A stretch of 64,000 bases of DNA. Source: Venturia oleaginea. Its lineage: Eukaryota > Ascomycota > Dothideomycetes > Venturiales > Venturiaceae. The notes beneath the pieces are model-generated. The model was given only the letters and a program-made list of their open reading frames with translations. It searched no databases and was not told where the DNA came from. Below, in pieces: positions 44,232 through 54,289 of this stretch. The position numbers and the translations under genes were made by a program. Numbering within the stretch: the first letter of the stretch is position 1; each line of letters begins with the position of its first letter. The stretch covers positions 124,001 to 188,000 of the forward strand of contig JABMLP010000028.1 in assembly GCA_013176395.1 (NCBI GenBank), written 5' to 3'.

Positions 44232-44735
44232 TCGAAGTCTCAAATTCAGACATAAATGAAGAATCGCACAATAACTTAGGACTTCATTCTAGGACCATTG
44301 GCTGAGACGTACCACTGTCTGTCTATCTTCCCTGGTCGACATCTCTGGCCATGTTGGAGGGCATTTCTGTACCGTGACATAGGCATTGGAATGGGACTCG
44401 GACACGGAGGACTCTGCGTGTAGATTTCTACTTCTGTGTCCACGTTTTTGGGGATTATCAGGATTAGATTCTCTTTATTGATGAAGCTATACGATAGAAC
44501 GGTTGAGATAGCCGAGTTGAGAAATGGCACTTGGATAGAAGCGAGAATCACAAAATGAAGAGGACCCTGGTGTCAAGATGTCAAGATGTATCACGCCAGA
44601 TACGCCGTTTGAAGGGGACGTGGATATCAATGTAGAAGAAGATTTGTCATCAACATGTATCCTGGTATCAAGAACTTTCATAGTCCAAAATTTTCGACCA
44701 TATCCTATCTATCGAATCATCATTTAGTGTCTTCC
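44232..44735. other. Convergent 3' interval, CHM7 / RAD18
   Basis: No gene is seen; it should hold both terminators. GATGTCAA is duplicated at about 44575-44590. Confidence 0.5.
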
Positions 44736-46428
44736 TCATCCAGCAGCAGCACCAAATCCTTCATTATCCTTCACTGGCTCCTCGGGTACGCGGAACATGG
44801 GTACTCTTCGTGCTCGGTTAGGACAGCCCATACTCTCCTCCCTTGACAAACTCGCGAATTTATCACCTAGAGACTCTTCCTTTTTGAGACTGGGTATCGG
44901 CGGAGATCCAGCAGGCGTATGATGCTGGTGAAAAGAACTAGGCAGATTTGATTGCTGTTGTGACGACGAAGGTGGTCGCGGGTTACTATACCGTCGTTCC
45001 TGGTGAGCGGTATGTCGTTCATTCTGTGATGAAGCCGTTGTATTGAACTCTGGTGACGGCGTGGGATCGCGCATGGGTATATCTTGGGCTGCATGCTGGA
45101 AGAAAACTGCGGCGCCTGAGATGGGTTCCACGTTCGATGTTGCCGTGACGGGCGTCGTTTGTGCGGCTATTGCTTCTTGTTCCGCTTTTAGTTGTTCCAT
45201 GTCTGATAATTCGGTTGGTATTGGAGGTGGTTGCGTTACCACTGGCGGTGTTTCTGAAGCGCATGTTTCTGGTGCCGGTTTTTCAGCAGCATGCTCCCCT
45301 GTCTTCGCCTTTGCACTTTTGACTTTCGCCCTCGCAGAAGCGATCAGTTCGTCAAAACCGGCATAACCTTTTGATCCTTCTTTGTGTCGTCTCGTCCATG
45401 CCTCACCATCGAAGTCCTTTTTCATCACTCCTTGAGGACCTGCCTGGCCCTGCCCAGGTGCATTTCCTCCTTGCGTTCTTTCCCACGTATCCAGATCTTT
45501 TAACAACTCGCGATTTGGGCGTGGTCGCGGCGAGTCACTGTTTGCGTTGAAGATATCGACCCATTGTGTATGCCGTCTTATCATCAGCTGTCGACTGCCC
45601 CAGGCCGGTATACCGAGCTCTTGCAATTTTTTCTTCAGAGGGTTGTCCTTGAGAAGGCTATAATTTAGATGTGGGAGATGTTTCGCGGGAGATGCTGGAA
45701 TGGTTATCGCTTTGGAGGGTGGTTTAGAAGGTGGTGTTTTCGGTCTTCTGTAGGGCATCAATCTCCTACTTGCAAGTTGGGCGAGTGTGAGCATACCTTG
45801 ATTTAGGGACAACTTTGCCGTCGCAACGATCGAGGTGCGCGTAGACCAAGGGTTCTTTCATGCGCATCTCGCACATTGGACATGCTACTAGCCCATCGTC
45901 TGGTTCTTTCGGTTCTGGCTCCGGGTGATACTCGTCAACATCGTCGTCTTCGCTGTCTAAGACCATGATGTTCTGTGAGGTTGTTGCGCCATTGATTCGT
46001 CGCCCTGCACTCCTTGTCTGGCGTGTCTGTCTTGCAGGCGGCGCATCCGTCTCATGCTGTCCAACTTTCCTCCTTTTGCGTCTCGGCTGTCCTTCTGCTT
46101 CTTCCTGCGTCTCTAGTCTTGCTTTCAATCCCAATTCCAAGCCTTGTGGTCGCGCGATCCCGAACGCCTCAACTAGTTCCTGTACTGTTCCGTTGATTCG
46201 CAATTTACTCGGCTGATCTGTTTGTCGACAAGCTGGACATTTCCCATCGGCGGAAAGACATCTTCGAATGCATAGGGAGCAGAATGTGTGAGAGCAGGAA
46301 GTGATCATAGGCGTATTGTAGAACTCTTTGCAGACTTGACATCGCAGAGCCGAGTCCAGAGGCGCGAAGAATGCGAGCGAGGTGGATAGCCAGTCTGAAG
46401 GATCACTCACTTCTTCGGCGGGAGGCAT
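44736..46428 (-). CDS. RAD18: Rad18-like E3 ubiquitin ligase
   Basis: From the ATG at 46428: a C3HC4 RING (C30..C33, C45-x-H47, C50, C53, C64, C67), a UBZ4 zinc finger (CPMCEMRMKEPLVYAHLDRC) and, in the second part, a SAP-type DNA-binding helix pair (NPLKKKLQELGIPAWGSRQL). The following RPRPNRELLKDLDTWERTQG is conserved in fungal Rad18. The tail is Pro/Gln/Ser-rich. Rad18 with Rad6 mono-ubiquitylates PCNA at stalled forks. The two halves are in different frames, joining near 45795-45825. A GTATGC donor right after VVPKSR and acceptors CAAG/GTAG/GGAG would restore the frame, but the intron would be only 28-34 nt. So it is either an ultrashort intron or a frameshift (mutation or assembly error). 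The product is certain, its integrity is not. Confidence 0.85.
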
Positions 46429-46799
46429 ATTGGTAGAGGGAGAGAGTGTGGAGGTGTATTATTGTTATTTCTAGGCACGATTCGCGGAATTGATGAAGTT
46501 GAGTCGCGTCAACACCTGACACGCTACATCATTTCGTCTCATGTTCCATCCAGCAAGCATTCTCAACCATCAACAATTACAAAGTTACCCGGAATGTCCG
46601 TCAAGCCATCCGCCGAATATTGAGAACGCTGAAATTAGTGTGAAACTATCAACGTACTGCCATGACGCCCTCCAAAGAACCCGGATTGACGTTCACCTCG
46701 AAATCTTCCCACCATGTCAGGAAGCGGCACCCGCAATTGATCAGTACAAAGCCAACTCTTCTAAAGGATCGTTGACAAACAAGTCCTGCATGCAATCAG
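46429..46799. other. RAD18 upstream interval
   Basis: No gene is supported; it contains the RAD18 promoter and the 3' flank of the CCCH-finger gene. Confidence 0.45.
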
Positions 46800-47243
46800 T
46801 CATTCTGAATACTGCCCAACCAAATCCGGAAACACCTCGTCCTGATCTCCTCTCCAAGGCCAAACATTCCTCCTCTCCTCGTCATGTCGCCACTTGCACG
46901 TAGTCAACCGGTTCCTGCAGAATCCCTTGGTCACCCAATATTTGCAGTTGTACTGTTCGCATCGGAATGGCAATTTCTTGGAGGAGCGGGGTGGGTACTT
47001 CGAATCCGGCGTTAAGAGCATCGAAGGTCGCTTGAGAGGGGTGTAGAGGAGTGCGCTCTCTTTCAGGTCTGTGGGGTTTGAGGTGGTGGGACGGTTGTTG
47101 TGTGAGGTCGCGTTGTCGTGTGAGGTCGCGTTGTCGTGTGAGGTCGCGTTGTCACTTTGGGAGATCGAGTCTTTGCTCTCTTTAGTCTTCATCTTGACTT
47201 CAGGAGCCCCGGAGACGTCGCAGGTGGCAATCGTGGAAGACAT
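46800..47243 (-). CDS. Small CCCH zinc-finger protein with NATSHD repeats
   Basis: 147 residues from MSSTIATCDVSGAPEV; I reject the longer frame starting at 47561 because its first 106 codons look like 5' flank. An 18-bp DNA repeat encodes tandem NATSHD/NATSHN units (residues about 36-53). The C-terminal half has one finger, CKYWVTKGFCRNRLTTCKWRH, i.e. C-x8-C-x6-C-x3-H, close to the RNA-binding CCCH class, preceded by RCEQYN. It is probably nucleic-acid binding; target unknown. Confidence 0.6.
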   Translation of the reverse strand: MSSTIATCDVSGAPEVKMKTKESKDSISQSDNATSHDNATSHDNATSHNNRPTTSNPTDLKESALLYTPLKRPSMLLTPDSKYPPRSSKKLPFRCEQYNCKYWVTKGFCRNRLTTCKWRHDEERRNVWPWRGDQDEVFPDLVGQYSE

Positions 47244-47897
47244 GATTGTTGCTGTGAGAAGAGACTTGAAGGTGAGAGGTTTATAAGCAAGCTGTCTTGG
47301 TGTCAACAACACGCGTGGTACGTGTTTATGTTTACGGTGATATTTGTCTCTAACAAAGCACTGAAGACCCATAAAGAATTCCTGGCAGAAATGAAACCTC
47401 AGATCCAGTAGTGTCAAAGTTCCTGGCTTGTCTGCGTACAGACACAAAGATCCCAAAAAGTTCAAACCTCTATTCTTCATGGGATCGAACAAACGGTCCT
47501 CGCCACGCATTGGCATATACAACAACGAAGAAATTGGACAGCTCGTCTTCATAGAAGACAATGCTCCTGAGCATGTTAGAGTTATACTTTTCTGTTGACG
47601 TGGTTTTCAACCAATGCACGCTTAGAAAATCACCCCAAGAAAACAAGGGCAGTACACACGGATGAATGCCCCTGTCAATGAAAAGCAGGCCGATTACTGT
47701 TCAGGTCATCTGACCACTAGAAGTGGCGTTTTCCGACATGTGCTACTAACGTCCGATGGCTCAACACCTCACGTTTATCATCCCCAGACTCCCTATTTCT
47801 CCATCAATCTGCCCCCATTCCCTCAACTCGAACACCGCATACCTGGGCTGTACTTGCTGGGTCACATCGATGCCTGAGCACGCCTATTTATGAAGTG
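47244..47897. other. Interval between the CCCH gene and the split HET gene
   Basis: No supported gene. Confidence 0.45.
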
Positions 47898-48138
47898 ACA
47901 CGCGCCTGCTAAGCGTCACAACATTGACACTGAGCAAATTTCATGCCGACAAGGTTCCAGAATACGCAATTTTTGTCTCATACTTGGAGCATTGACGAAT
48001 ATCTTTTCAGCGACTTTGGTCTCACAGATTCAGACAGGCGTGAGGCCCGCCAAAAGACAGGCTTCTCGAAGATAAAAGGCTTCTACGACTGCGCCGCCAG
48101 GAATGGATTTGAATGGATATGGATTGATACGTGCTGCA
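47898..48138 (+). pseudogene. HET-domain gene, 5' fragment (second HET relic)
   Basis: From about 47898 the frame reads RLLSVTTLTLSKFHADKVPE then YAI, which fits a HET N-terminus (MRLLNxxTxxL...YAILSHTW), but the expected ATG is ACA. After YAI one extra T in a five-T run (about 47967-47971) shifts the frame to LSHTWSIDEYLFSDF, then KTGFSKIKGFYDCAARNGFE and WIWIDTCC. The text stops at codon TGC 48135-48137, exactly where a HET domain normally continues with (I/K)DKSSSAELSE; that continuation is found at 53018. Confidence 0.8.
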
Positions 48139-48968
48139 CTATACAGACTCACCACCGACGACAACGCCCTACGAAAAAGGTGGCATATGCCGCCGAAAAT
48201 GGCGGCAGAACGTATGTATATAGCTTTTCAATACAAATGTATTAATATTTCCGTACCGTCTCCATGAGAACCCGCTCATGCAACGTGCCAGCATGTCCAG
48301 GCGCTCGATTAGACTGAGGACTTGGTGATAAGTCGTAGGGGCGATGCACCACTAGCATCCGCGTGGCAAAGTTACTGCCTGAATACCATGGCTAGGTAGC
48401 TGTACATTCATGCGAGCATGCTGTGCTGGAGGTACAGTTGCCCGCTAGTAAAGCCGGTTCTCCCTCCGAAGTACGTGTGATATTCCAAAGAAGAGGCATG
48501 AACGGCAAACGGCAGCCTGAAGTGTTGATTGAACTATGGCACTAAGCTGCCTAGCTGGACTGGTGCTTTCTTTAAGCCTATTTTACCCTCCTTACTCCTC
48601 TCTGGCCATTCCCACAGGCATTTCTGCGTAGATGATGGTGGGGATCCACAAGCATGTCGAACCATAGAAACGGATATGTCTAGCCGGGATGGAGTGAGCT
48701 CAAATATCATCTGAACAATGGTGCTTTGGCGATTCTCATGATGCGTAGCGAACGTGTTGCTGTCACTTAGCTACGGAGTAACGGCACCATGCGCAAAGGT
48801 GGTGATAGCTGCCGGGACTAAGTGGCAGGGATAAGGGCGCGTGCGTTGCGGTATCCAAGTGGCTTGGCGTTGTCGTTGGTTTTGTCGTACGTCTCACTTC
48901 TGCGCTAGATAAGTCCGCGACAAACCCGGCGGCAGAACATAAGCTTTCGATATCTCGACTCAATCAAT
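48139..48968. other. Left part of the insertion, no gene
   Basis: No supported gene in the first 830 bp of the element. Confidence 0.45.
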
Positions 48969-50327
48969 ATGGTTGCCCGTTCGAAGTCTCTAGCCGTCCA
49001 GCAAAGACTGCCTATGCCGTCCTCTAAGGATAAAGGTATGTAAATGCACCTTGGTGCGCGGCAGTAGTATCAAGCATGTTCTAACACCTCGAAGGGCATC
49101 CTAAGAACAGCAAACGTCTTACCCGCTTCCAAACATCCCGTGTTGAGAAGACGTCGGCGATTGAGAAAGATTCTACAAGTCAGACGGATAACAAGCGACA
49201 AGAGGTAAGCGTGCGACAGCATCTGTTGTTGTCAGACATGTAACGATAAACAGGAACAAGCAGTTGAGGACAATTCATTGCGAAGAAACTTACGCCCCCG
49301 AATTGGCAATCGCAATCAAACAAATACGTCCTCTGCTCAGAAAGCGGCGACGCGAAAACGATCTCGAACAAGCGAAGCCGAGCAAGCCGCTGACCTCAGA
49401 CGATCTAAGCGGCCTCGAAAACTTGTCCAACAGCCCTTACCTGTCCAGCAATCCGAAGGGAAGAAGCGACGCCTAAATATCTCATCTGGCACAACTGGTG
49501 CTTCTCGCAAACGGGCACGACACAATCCTGACGAAGCTGTTGTTGACAGCTTAGCTGATCAAGAGGAGGCAGACAACGTCGACGGCCAAAACAATCCCAT
49601 ATTGTACTGGACGAAGACAGGGCACTGGCCCGAAGGATACTCTGAGCAGAGTGACAAAAACATGAGTCATCTACTTGCCAGGCAGAAGTCTTCGGGCTTC
49701 CTTCGCCGGAAGCAATCTGCGCAGATCTCTGTTAATCCAGCTTCTGTCGCGCCAAGCTCTACAACACGCAGCGACCAAAAGCCAAGGGAAGTGAAGAGCG
49801 CTCCTTACCAGGATCCACGGTACGAGACTTTGCTGGCAACCAAAGGCAGCTTTATGGATAAGTTGGATCTGGGGATCAAGAAGGAAACCAAAAAGTCCTA
49901 TCTGGAGTTGCTCAACGCGGAACAGACAGCTCCCCACGATCCACTTTTTAGCGACGACCTTTTCGAAAAGACTTGCCAAAAGATCCGAAATAGGAATGAG
50001 GCAAAGATCATACAAGATATCTCCCGGTTGATTGTTCCTTCTGTGCAAGCACTTGCGACGTACGGCTCTGAGCATACCGACATCTTAAAGCAACTTCAGC
50101 CACTTTCGATGTCATTTCGACACCGTCACCTCGAGGACACGTCCTCCATACTTCAGGGCCTGTCACAATACTTATACCTCATTGTGGCCCGCCCTCTGCC
50201 GCTTCAAGATCCTATCGCTTTTTCTGTCGTCAGTACAGAAGTGTCTCCAAAGCGCCGTGTTACATGTCCCCAAACTACCTGGACAGGCGCCCAAATTCCA
50301 TCATCCAACGCCGCCCTCTTGAGTTAA
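48969..50327 (+). CDS. DUF7924-like protein, C-terminus replaced or truncated
   Basis: Exons 48969-49035, 49095-49204 and 49254-50327, with introns of 59 nt (GTATGT, CTAAC, GAAG) and 49 nt (GTAAGC, CAG), give about 416 residues from MVARSKSLAVQQRLPMPSSK. A basic, Arg-rich N-terminus (RKRSRTSEAEQAADLRRSKR) is followed by features I associate with a fungal family that I believe is called DUF7924: PILYWTKTGHWPEGY, NMSHLLARQKSSGFLRRKQS, SAPYQDPRYETLLATKGSFM and KIIQDISRLIVPSVQALATY. The conserved C-terminal core of that family (PFLTCEVKCG-type) is absent. After about residue 345 the frame reads as unrelated sequence, so the protein is truncated or rearranged. Some members have a PD-(D/E)XK-like core; this one lacks it. 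Role unknown. Confidence 0.55.
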
Positions 50328-50361
50328 GTCTTTCCTTCTCTTCTTTCTTGCTACGATCACA

Positions 50362-50721
50362 ATGGCCAAGGCAAAAGTCGAAGGTAAACGCGTAATTGCG
50401 AAGAGAGCCAAGTAGGGCCGTGCAACCCAAGGTGTGGCCAAGCCAACGCGACCGAGAGGCAGATCGATCCGCCTGGAAGCCGGTAAAGGGGTTGTGGACA
50501 AGCTAAAGGATGCTAGAGGCAGACCACATAAATTACGAATTGGAGAAGAGGTGAAGCAGCAAACGCAAGCCACTTCCAAGGCCAAGAAGACCAGCGCCAA
50601 ACAGGAGGCTAACCTCATGGCATCGAGACCAGTCTACAACAACCTTAGAATTTGGCATGCGGACGACTTTCCTGACCAAATACAAGCCAATACTTGGCTC
50701 AGGCCAGTAGAAGAAGCTTGA
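50362..50721 (+). pseudogene. Short basic open frame with an internal stop
   Basis: The frame starts MAKAKVEGKRVIAKRAK, meets a TAG at 50413-50415, and continues as a Lys/Arg-rich protein with AT-hook-like TRPRGRS and RGRPHK, ending WLRPVEEA. No family is recognised. It may be a degenerate DNA-binding accessory protein of the element. Confidence 0.35.
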
Positions 50722-50913
50722 GATCAACAACTATGCAATACCAGCCGATTTAGCGAATGATATCGAAGAGAAGGTGGTCTGCCGTTTTGACAGATTTCTC
50801 GATTAGAGCATCGGCTAGTTTAACGAATGGACTAAGCGATGCGCAGACTGCAGGTATGTGCTGGCCAAACCAATGGCTCATATCAATCCGGGCACATGGT
50901 ACCAAATACCTTC

Positions 50914-51019
50914 GATCTGCGAGTGTACCAAAGGAGTCAGCTCGAAAACGCCGCTCTATCACGTGTTTGCGCAATAGATCGGCGTTTTCGAGCTGACTCC
51001 TTTGGTACACTCGCAGATC
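50914..51019. repeat. Perfect 40-bp inverted repeat, 26-nt loop
   Basis: The arms start GATCTGCGAGTGTACCAAAG and are identical over 40 bp; the loop is about CTCTATCACGTGTTTGCGCA plus six bases. It lies 195 bp beyond the DUF3435 stop codon. Confidence 0.9.
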
Positions 51020-51213
51020 AATGGCGCCACCCCATCTGAAAAGTCCTGTCTATTCAACCCATACGCTAGCAAATGGTGACTCACATGGCTAAGCATGCAA
51101 TCAGAATATGTGTACTGACCTTGTTCGCTGCTTACATCATCCTCTATCCGACGGAAGGAGACCTGGACTACCTTAGCCATGCAGCATGCAGCTGTTTCCA
51201 GGCAGCAGGCCAT

Positions 51214-52466
51214 TCACACAGCCTGGCCAAAAGCAGCCTGTAAAACGTCCTCTCGAAGCCGTGATGTCTGATACTGAGCCTCAAACATCATATTCGTGTG
51301 GCTCATGATCCAATTGCGAAGAGCAGAAGAGAACAAAGCTAGAGAAAATGTTCGTCAAATAGATTTATGAGTGGTAAAACGCGAGCGACCTACGATTTTT
51401 ATCCAACCTTGCACCTGCACCAACTCGGAGTGAAAAGAGACGGGGCACTTCTCTTAAGCCGGCCGCGATGCATACTTTGTGCCATATCTCATTGAATCTT
51501 CTATACGAAAGCCGGAAAATAAAGTCGTCCACATCTGTGTAGCTAGCCTCCAATGCATTATCTTGTATAGCGCGCGCAACAATGGGACGACTGAGGCATA
51601 CAAGAGGAAATGGTAGGAAGAACGCAGAAAACTTAAGGCTAGACCAAATCCAGTGAGCCTTGATCCCAAAACAAAAGCATTTCCACTTACCATTTACTCT
51701 TAGCGCGAAGCGAATTCTTGAGCTTGTTCCTCGGGATCGTGATAGTTGATGCGTGCTTCATGCTCTTGGTCTTTTCTGGATCTCGCATCACAGAGAGTAG
51801 AACATCTCTGTAGCGAACCTTTCCAAGAGTACCAGGCCGGAAGCCACCCGTCACTGAGAGGAGAACATTAGCATGAAACGCAATCCGCGTTTCCGTATCG
51901 ATTCCTAAGTCTGCTGCACGCTCCCAGAGAATTCGAAGAATGATGATAGTATCTTCAGCTGTTGCTTCTAGCTTCTCAAATGTGATTTCCTTTGAAAGGC
52001 CATGTTCCGCTGCCAGGTCAGACCAAATCCACTTTGCAGAAGTTAAGCAATCATGATCTCGATATTTGTCAGGGTTTAGTACATACTTTGGAGATTTCAA
52101 AAACGCTAATTGATGAACAAGGTGGTTTTGCGTTGTAATTATGAAATCGAAGTCTCCATTTATCGCCTGAAGTTTGCTCTTCCAGCCTCTTGTCCCTTAA
52201 CACCGTGAGGCCGGCTTCTTTGATCAAGGCACGCCATGCGGCAAGGACCGTACTTGCGCTGTTCAGCATTCTCTTTTCTTGGTACTCTTCTGGCTCAAGA
52301 ACCATGACTCTTCTTTCGGATCTTTCGACATGATCCGATAGGTAGGTCTTGCTCCATGCAGTTGCTACGGGATCTCAGGCAGAGCCCATACCAAATGACA
52401 TTCGGGTTCATTTTGCATGTATTGAAGAATCTTAGACCTTGCATCAGACTCCAATGACTTCCTGGA
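51214..52466 (-). pseudogene. DUF3435 tyrosine recombinase (Starship-captain family) relic
   Basis: Four exons can be spliced with no stop: 52305-52087, 52031-51691, 51638-51394 and 51338-51214, with introns of 55, 52 and 55 nt and good GTATGT/GTAAGT/GTAGGT donors. They encode about 309 residues. Family landmarks: AAWRALIKEAG, KWRLRFHNY, FEKLEATAEDTIIILRILWE, GFRPGTLGKVRYRDVLLSVM (with catalytic-type Arg), RLSYRRFNEIWHKVCIAAGL, RLFSLRVGAGARLD (second Arg) and ALRNWIMSHTNMMFEAQYQ (His and the candidate nucleophile Tyr). Upstream the frame continues (TAWSKTYLSDHVERSERRVM) to about 52370. There a one-base deletion separates it from SDARSKILQYMQNEPECHLV and WALPEIP (to 52466), and a stop precedes that. 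The first several hundred residues of a full-length protein are not visible, so it is inactive. Confidence 0.75.
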
Positions 52467-52501
52467 TTATGGTTTCACTCACTCATTCCAAGTTCTCATA
52501 A

Positions 52502-52729
52502 GCCATTGACGATGGGCTTTACTCTCGTCTTCGACGGTACTCCTCTCAAACTATCACAGCTATGGGCGCCTATCTTGAAAGCCTCGTTTCTTTAGAACGA
52601 CTGTCTAATGCTAGACTCCCTGAACCGCACAATAATGGAAATTTGATAGAAGAGAGTCTTGCAAAAGTTCAGAAATACTTGGCCATACCAGTTGAAGAAG
52701 ATGTTCTTAAGAACACAAGGACTAGTTAA
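52502..52729 (+). pseudogene. 75-codon open fragment, unknown
   Basis: A frame between stops reads AIDDGLYSRLRRYSSQTITA then MGAYLESLVSLERLSNARLP and LAKVQKYLAIPVEEDVLKNT. It looks like the C-terminal piece of a helical protein but has no start codon at its head (first ATG about 20 codons in). Unidentified. Confidence 0.35.
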
Positions 52730-53017
52730 GTGAGAAGGCAGTCATTTTATAGCTACAGTAATGAGGCGTACTCATCCATTGCTAGTAAATTATTTTTAGT
52801 TCTCTGGCATGACTGAGAAGAAAGAATGTGAGGCCAGGGGTGGGGGTCCCATTTTCGGGCCCCCGAGCCTGAGCAGTCTGATCACAAGGATGTGAGTCCA
52901 ACAGAGATTGAAGAAATAAGTGGTTTCAAATATTGAAAAATAAGCTAAGCAGTAAAAATTACAGATCATGTAAGCGGTTGAACAGAGTCGATGTTGTCGC
53001 AAGTGTATGGTGAGTTT

Positions 53018-54289
53018 TGCAAAGATAAATCGAGCAGCGCCGAGCTTTCAGAGAGCATAAATTCAATGTACCAATGGTATAAGTCAGCACACACATGCTT
53101 TGATTCTGCACGATGGTGGACAAGGGGATGGACTCTTCAAGAACTCATTGCTCCCGCCTACGTGGATTTCTACGACAGAAATTGGAACTACATAGGCAAC
53201 AGAAGGAGTCTGCAAAATAAGATCGCAAACGTAACTGGAATCAAGAAAGAAGAACGACCCGACTCGAGATGCGGCCTACTGTCTTCTAGGCTTGTTCGAT
53301 GTCAACATGCCAATGTTGTACGTGGAGGGCGAGAAAGCATTCCTTCGGCTACAGGTTGAGATTCTGAAGACCACAGAGGACTACTCCTTATTCTGTTGGA
53401 CCAGGATATCTGATGATGCGCCGCCCTTCGTTACAAGAAATCTTCTTGCCCAATCCCCGGCAAATTTTAGGAGACTGAACGCTTTCTCGGTGCATAGGCT
53501 GAACTTTGCTCACATTATGTCAATATCGCCAATGAGACCGAACAAAACTCTTCCGTCGGTTATCCGCTCAGGAGACGACATCGGCTAACCTCCGGTGTTG
53601 ACAGCACGAGGTCTATCCATCACTTTACCCGTCATAGAAAGCAGTGTGGAGGGCGAGCTTGTGGCATTCCTATGTTGTCATAAAGAACATTCTGGCAATC
53701 GTCTGTGTTCACGCTTCGAAAAGCTGTCGACCCGCCACATTTCTATGGCAGGCTCGGGTCTATCTTTCCGCTCAACATAACCGATTTCGAGCCGGGCCAA
53801 GCCGAAATGAGAACTCTACAGACTCAGGTCCAATCGGTAATCCCTACTAAATTCAAGCCGAATTGGCAATTACCATTCCATACACGAGGCTCCCCTCATG
53901 AGCACTTTGCGGCGATCTACCTCTCGCTTGGCGGCCAAAAAGACAGCCGCCCAATTTCTTTCCGTACCACTTCCAACAACCATCGGAAAATCCCAATCAT
54001 CCACGAATTCATAGCCACTAGCCCCTCCGATCAGAGTTCTTCAGATGACGCGAGCTCCGGGGAGAGAATATTTTACACCATCTTCAGCGTATTTGCGGAT
54101 CTAACACCATGGTGCAAGATTATACGCAAAGACGACCTCAGTGATCACTACTCGGCAAACCGTGCCAAATGGCTCGACGACTTGCTGACCCATGTCGTAA
54201 CTGACAACGAAGACAACCCCTATACCACTCAAGATTCTTCGAGAATAAAGTTTGCGCGCGGTGTCGATTCCACTCTCATATCCACGTGA
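53018..54289 (+). pseudogene. HET-domain gene, 3' fragment (second HET relic)
   Basis: The frame resumes at KDKSSSAELSESINSMYQWY, then lacks about 20 residues (the usual YVYLSDV region) before ARWWTRGWTLQELIAPAYVD. A second gap and a frame change near 53280 precede CLLGLFDVNMPMLYVEGEKA and LRLQVEILKTTEDYSLFCWT. From 53595 on, and after another shift near 53710, come LTARGLSITLP and GSIFPLNITDFEPGQ and then an open C-terminal region to 54289. These are the standard landmarks of NACHT-less HET proteins. At least two deletions and two frameshifts are present besides the insertion, so decay is old. Confidence 0.8.

Larger units (their letters stand above)
48139..53017 (-). mobile_element. 4.9-kb insertion in a HET gene carrying a DUF3435 recombinase relic
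   Basis: The HET frame is interrupted at TGC (48135-48137) and resumes at TGC AAA GAT AAA (53018 on); removing 48138-53020 restores the domain in frame. TGCA is present at both edges (48135-48138, 53018-53021), a candidate 4-bp target duplication. Read inward, the left edge contains AGACTCACCA and then GACAAC; the right edge contains AAACTCACCA and then GACAAC, an imperfect inverted similarity. The insertion carries a DUF7924-like gene, a basic frame, a 40-bp perfect inverted repeat and a DUF3435 gene starting near the right edge and pointing inward, the position typical of Starship captains. The size is far below normal Starships, so it may be a deletion derivative or another recombinase-borne element. 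Confidence 0.6.

Noticed and set aside
44736..45360. Long plus-strand frame opposite RAD18 and the minus-strand frames opposite CHM7
   Set aside because: They are shadows of the RAD18 and CHM7 exons: compositional complements of Ser/Glu-rich coding sequence with no independent motif.
47157..47411. Plus-strand frames opposite the CCCH-finger gene
   Set aside because: Generated by the 18-bp coding repeat read on the wrong strand.
50757..51039. Plus and minus frames across the 40-bp inverted repeat
   Set aside because: They read the same repeat in both directions and have no domain; artefacts of the palindrome.
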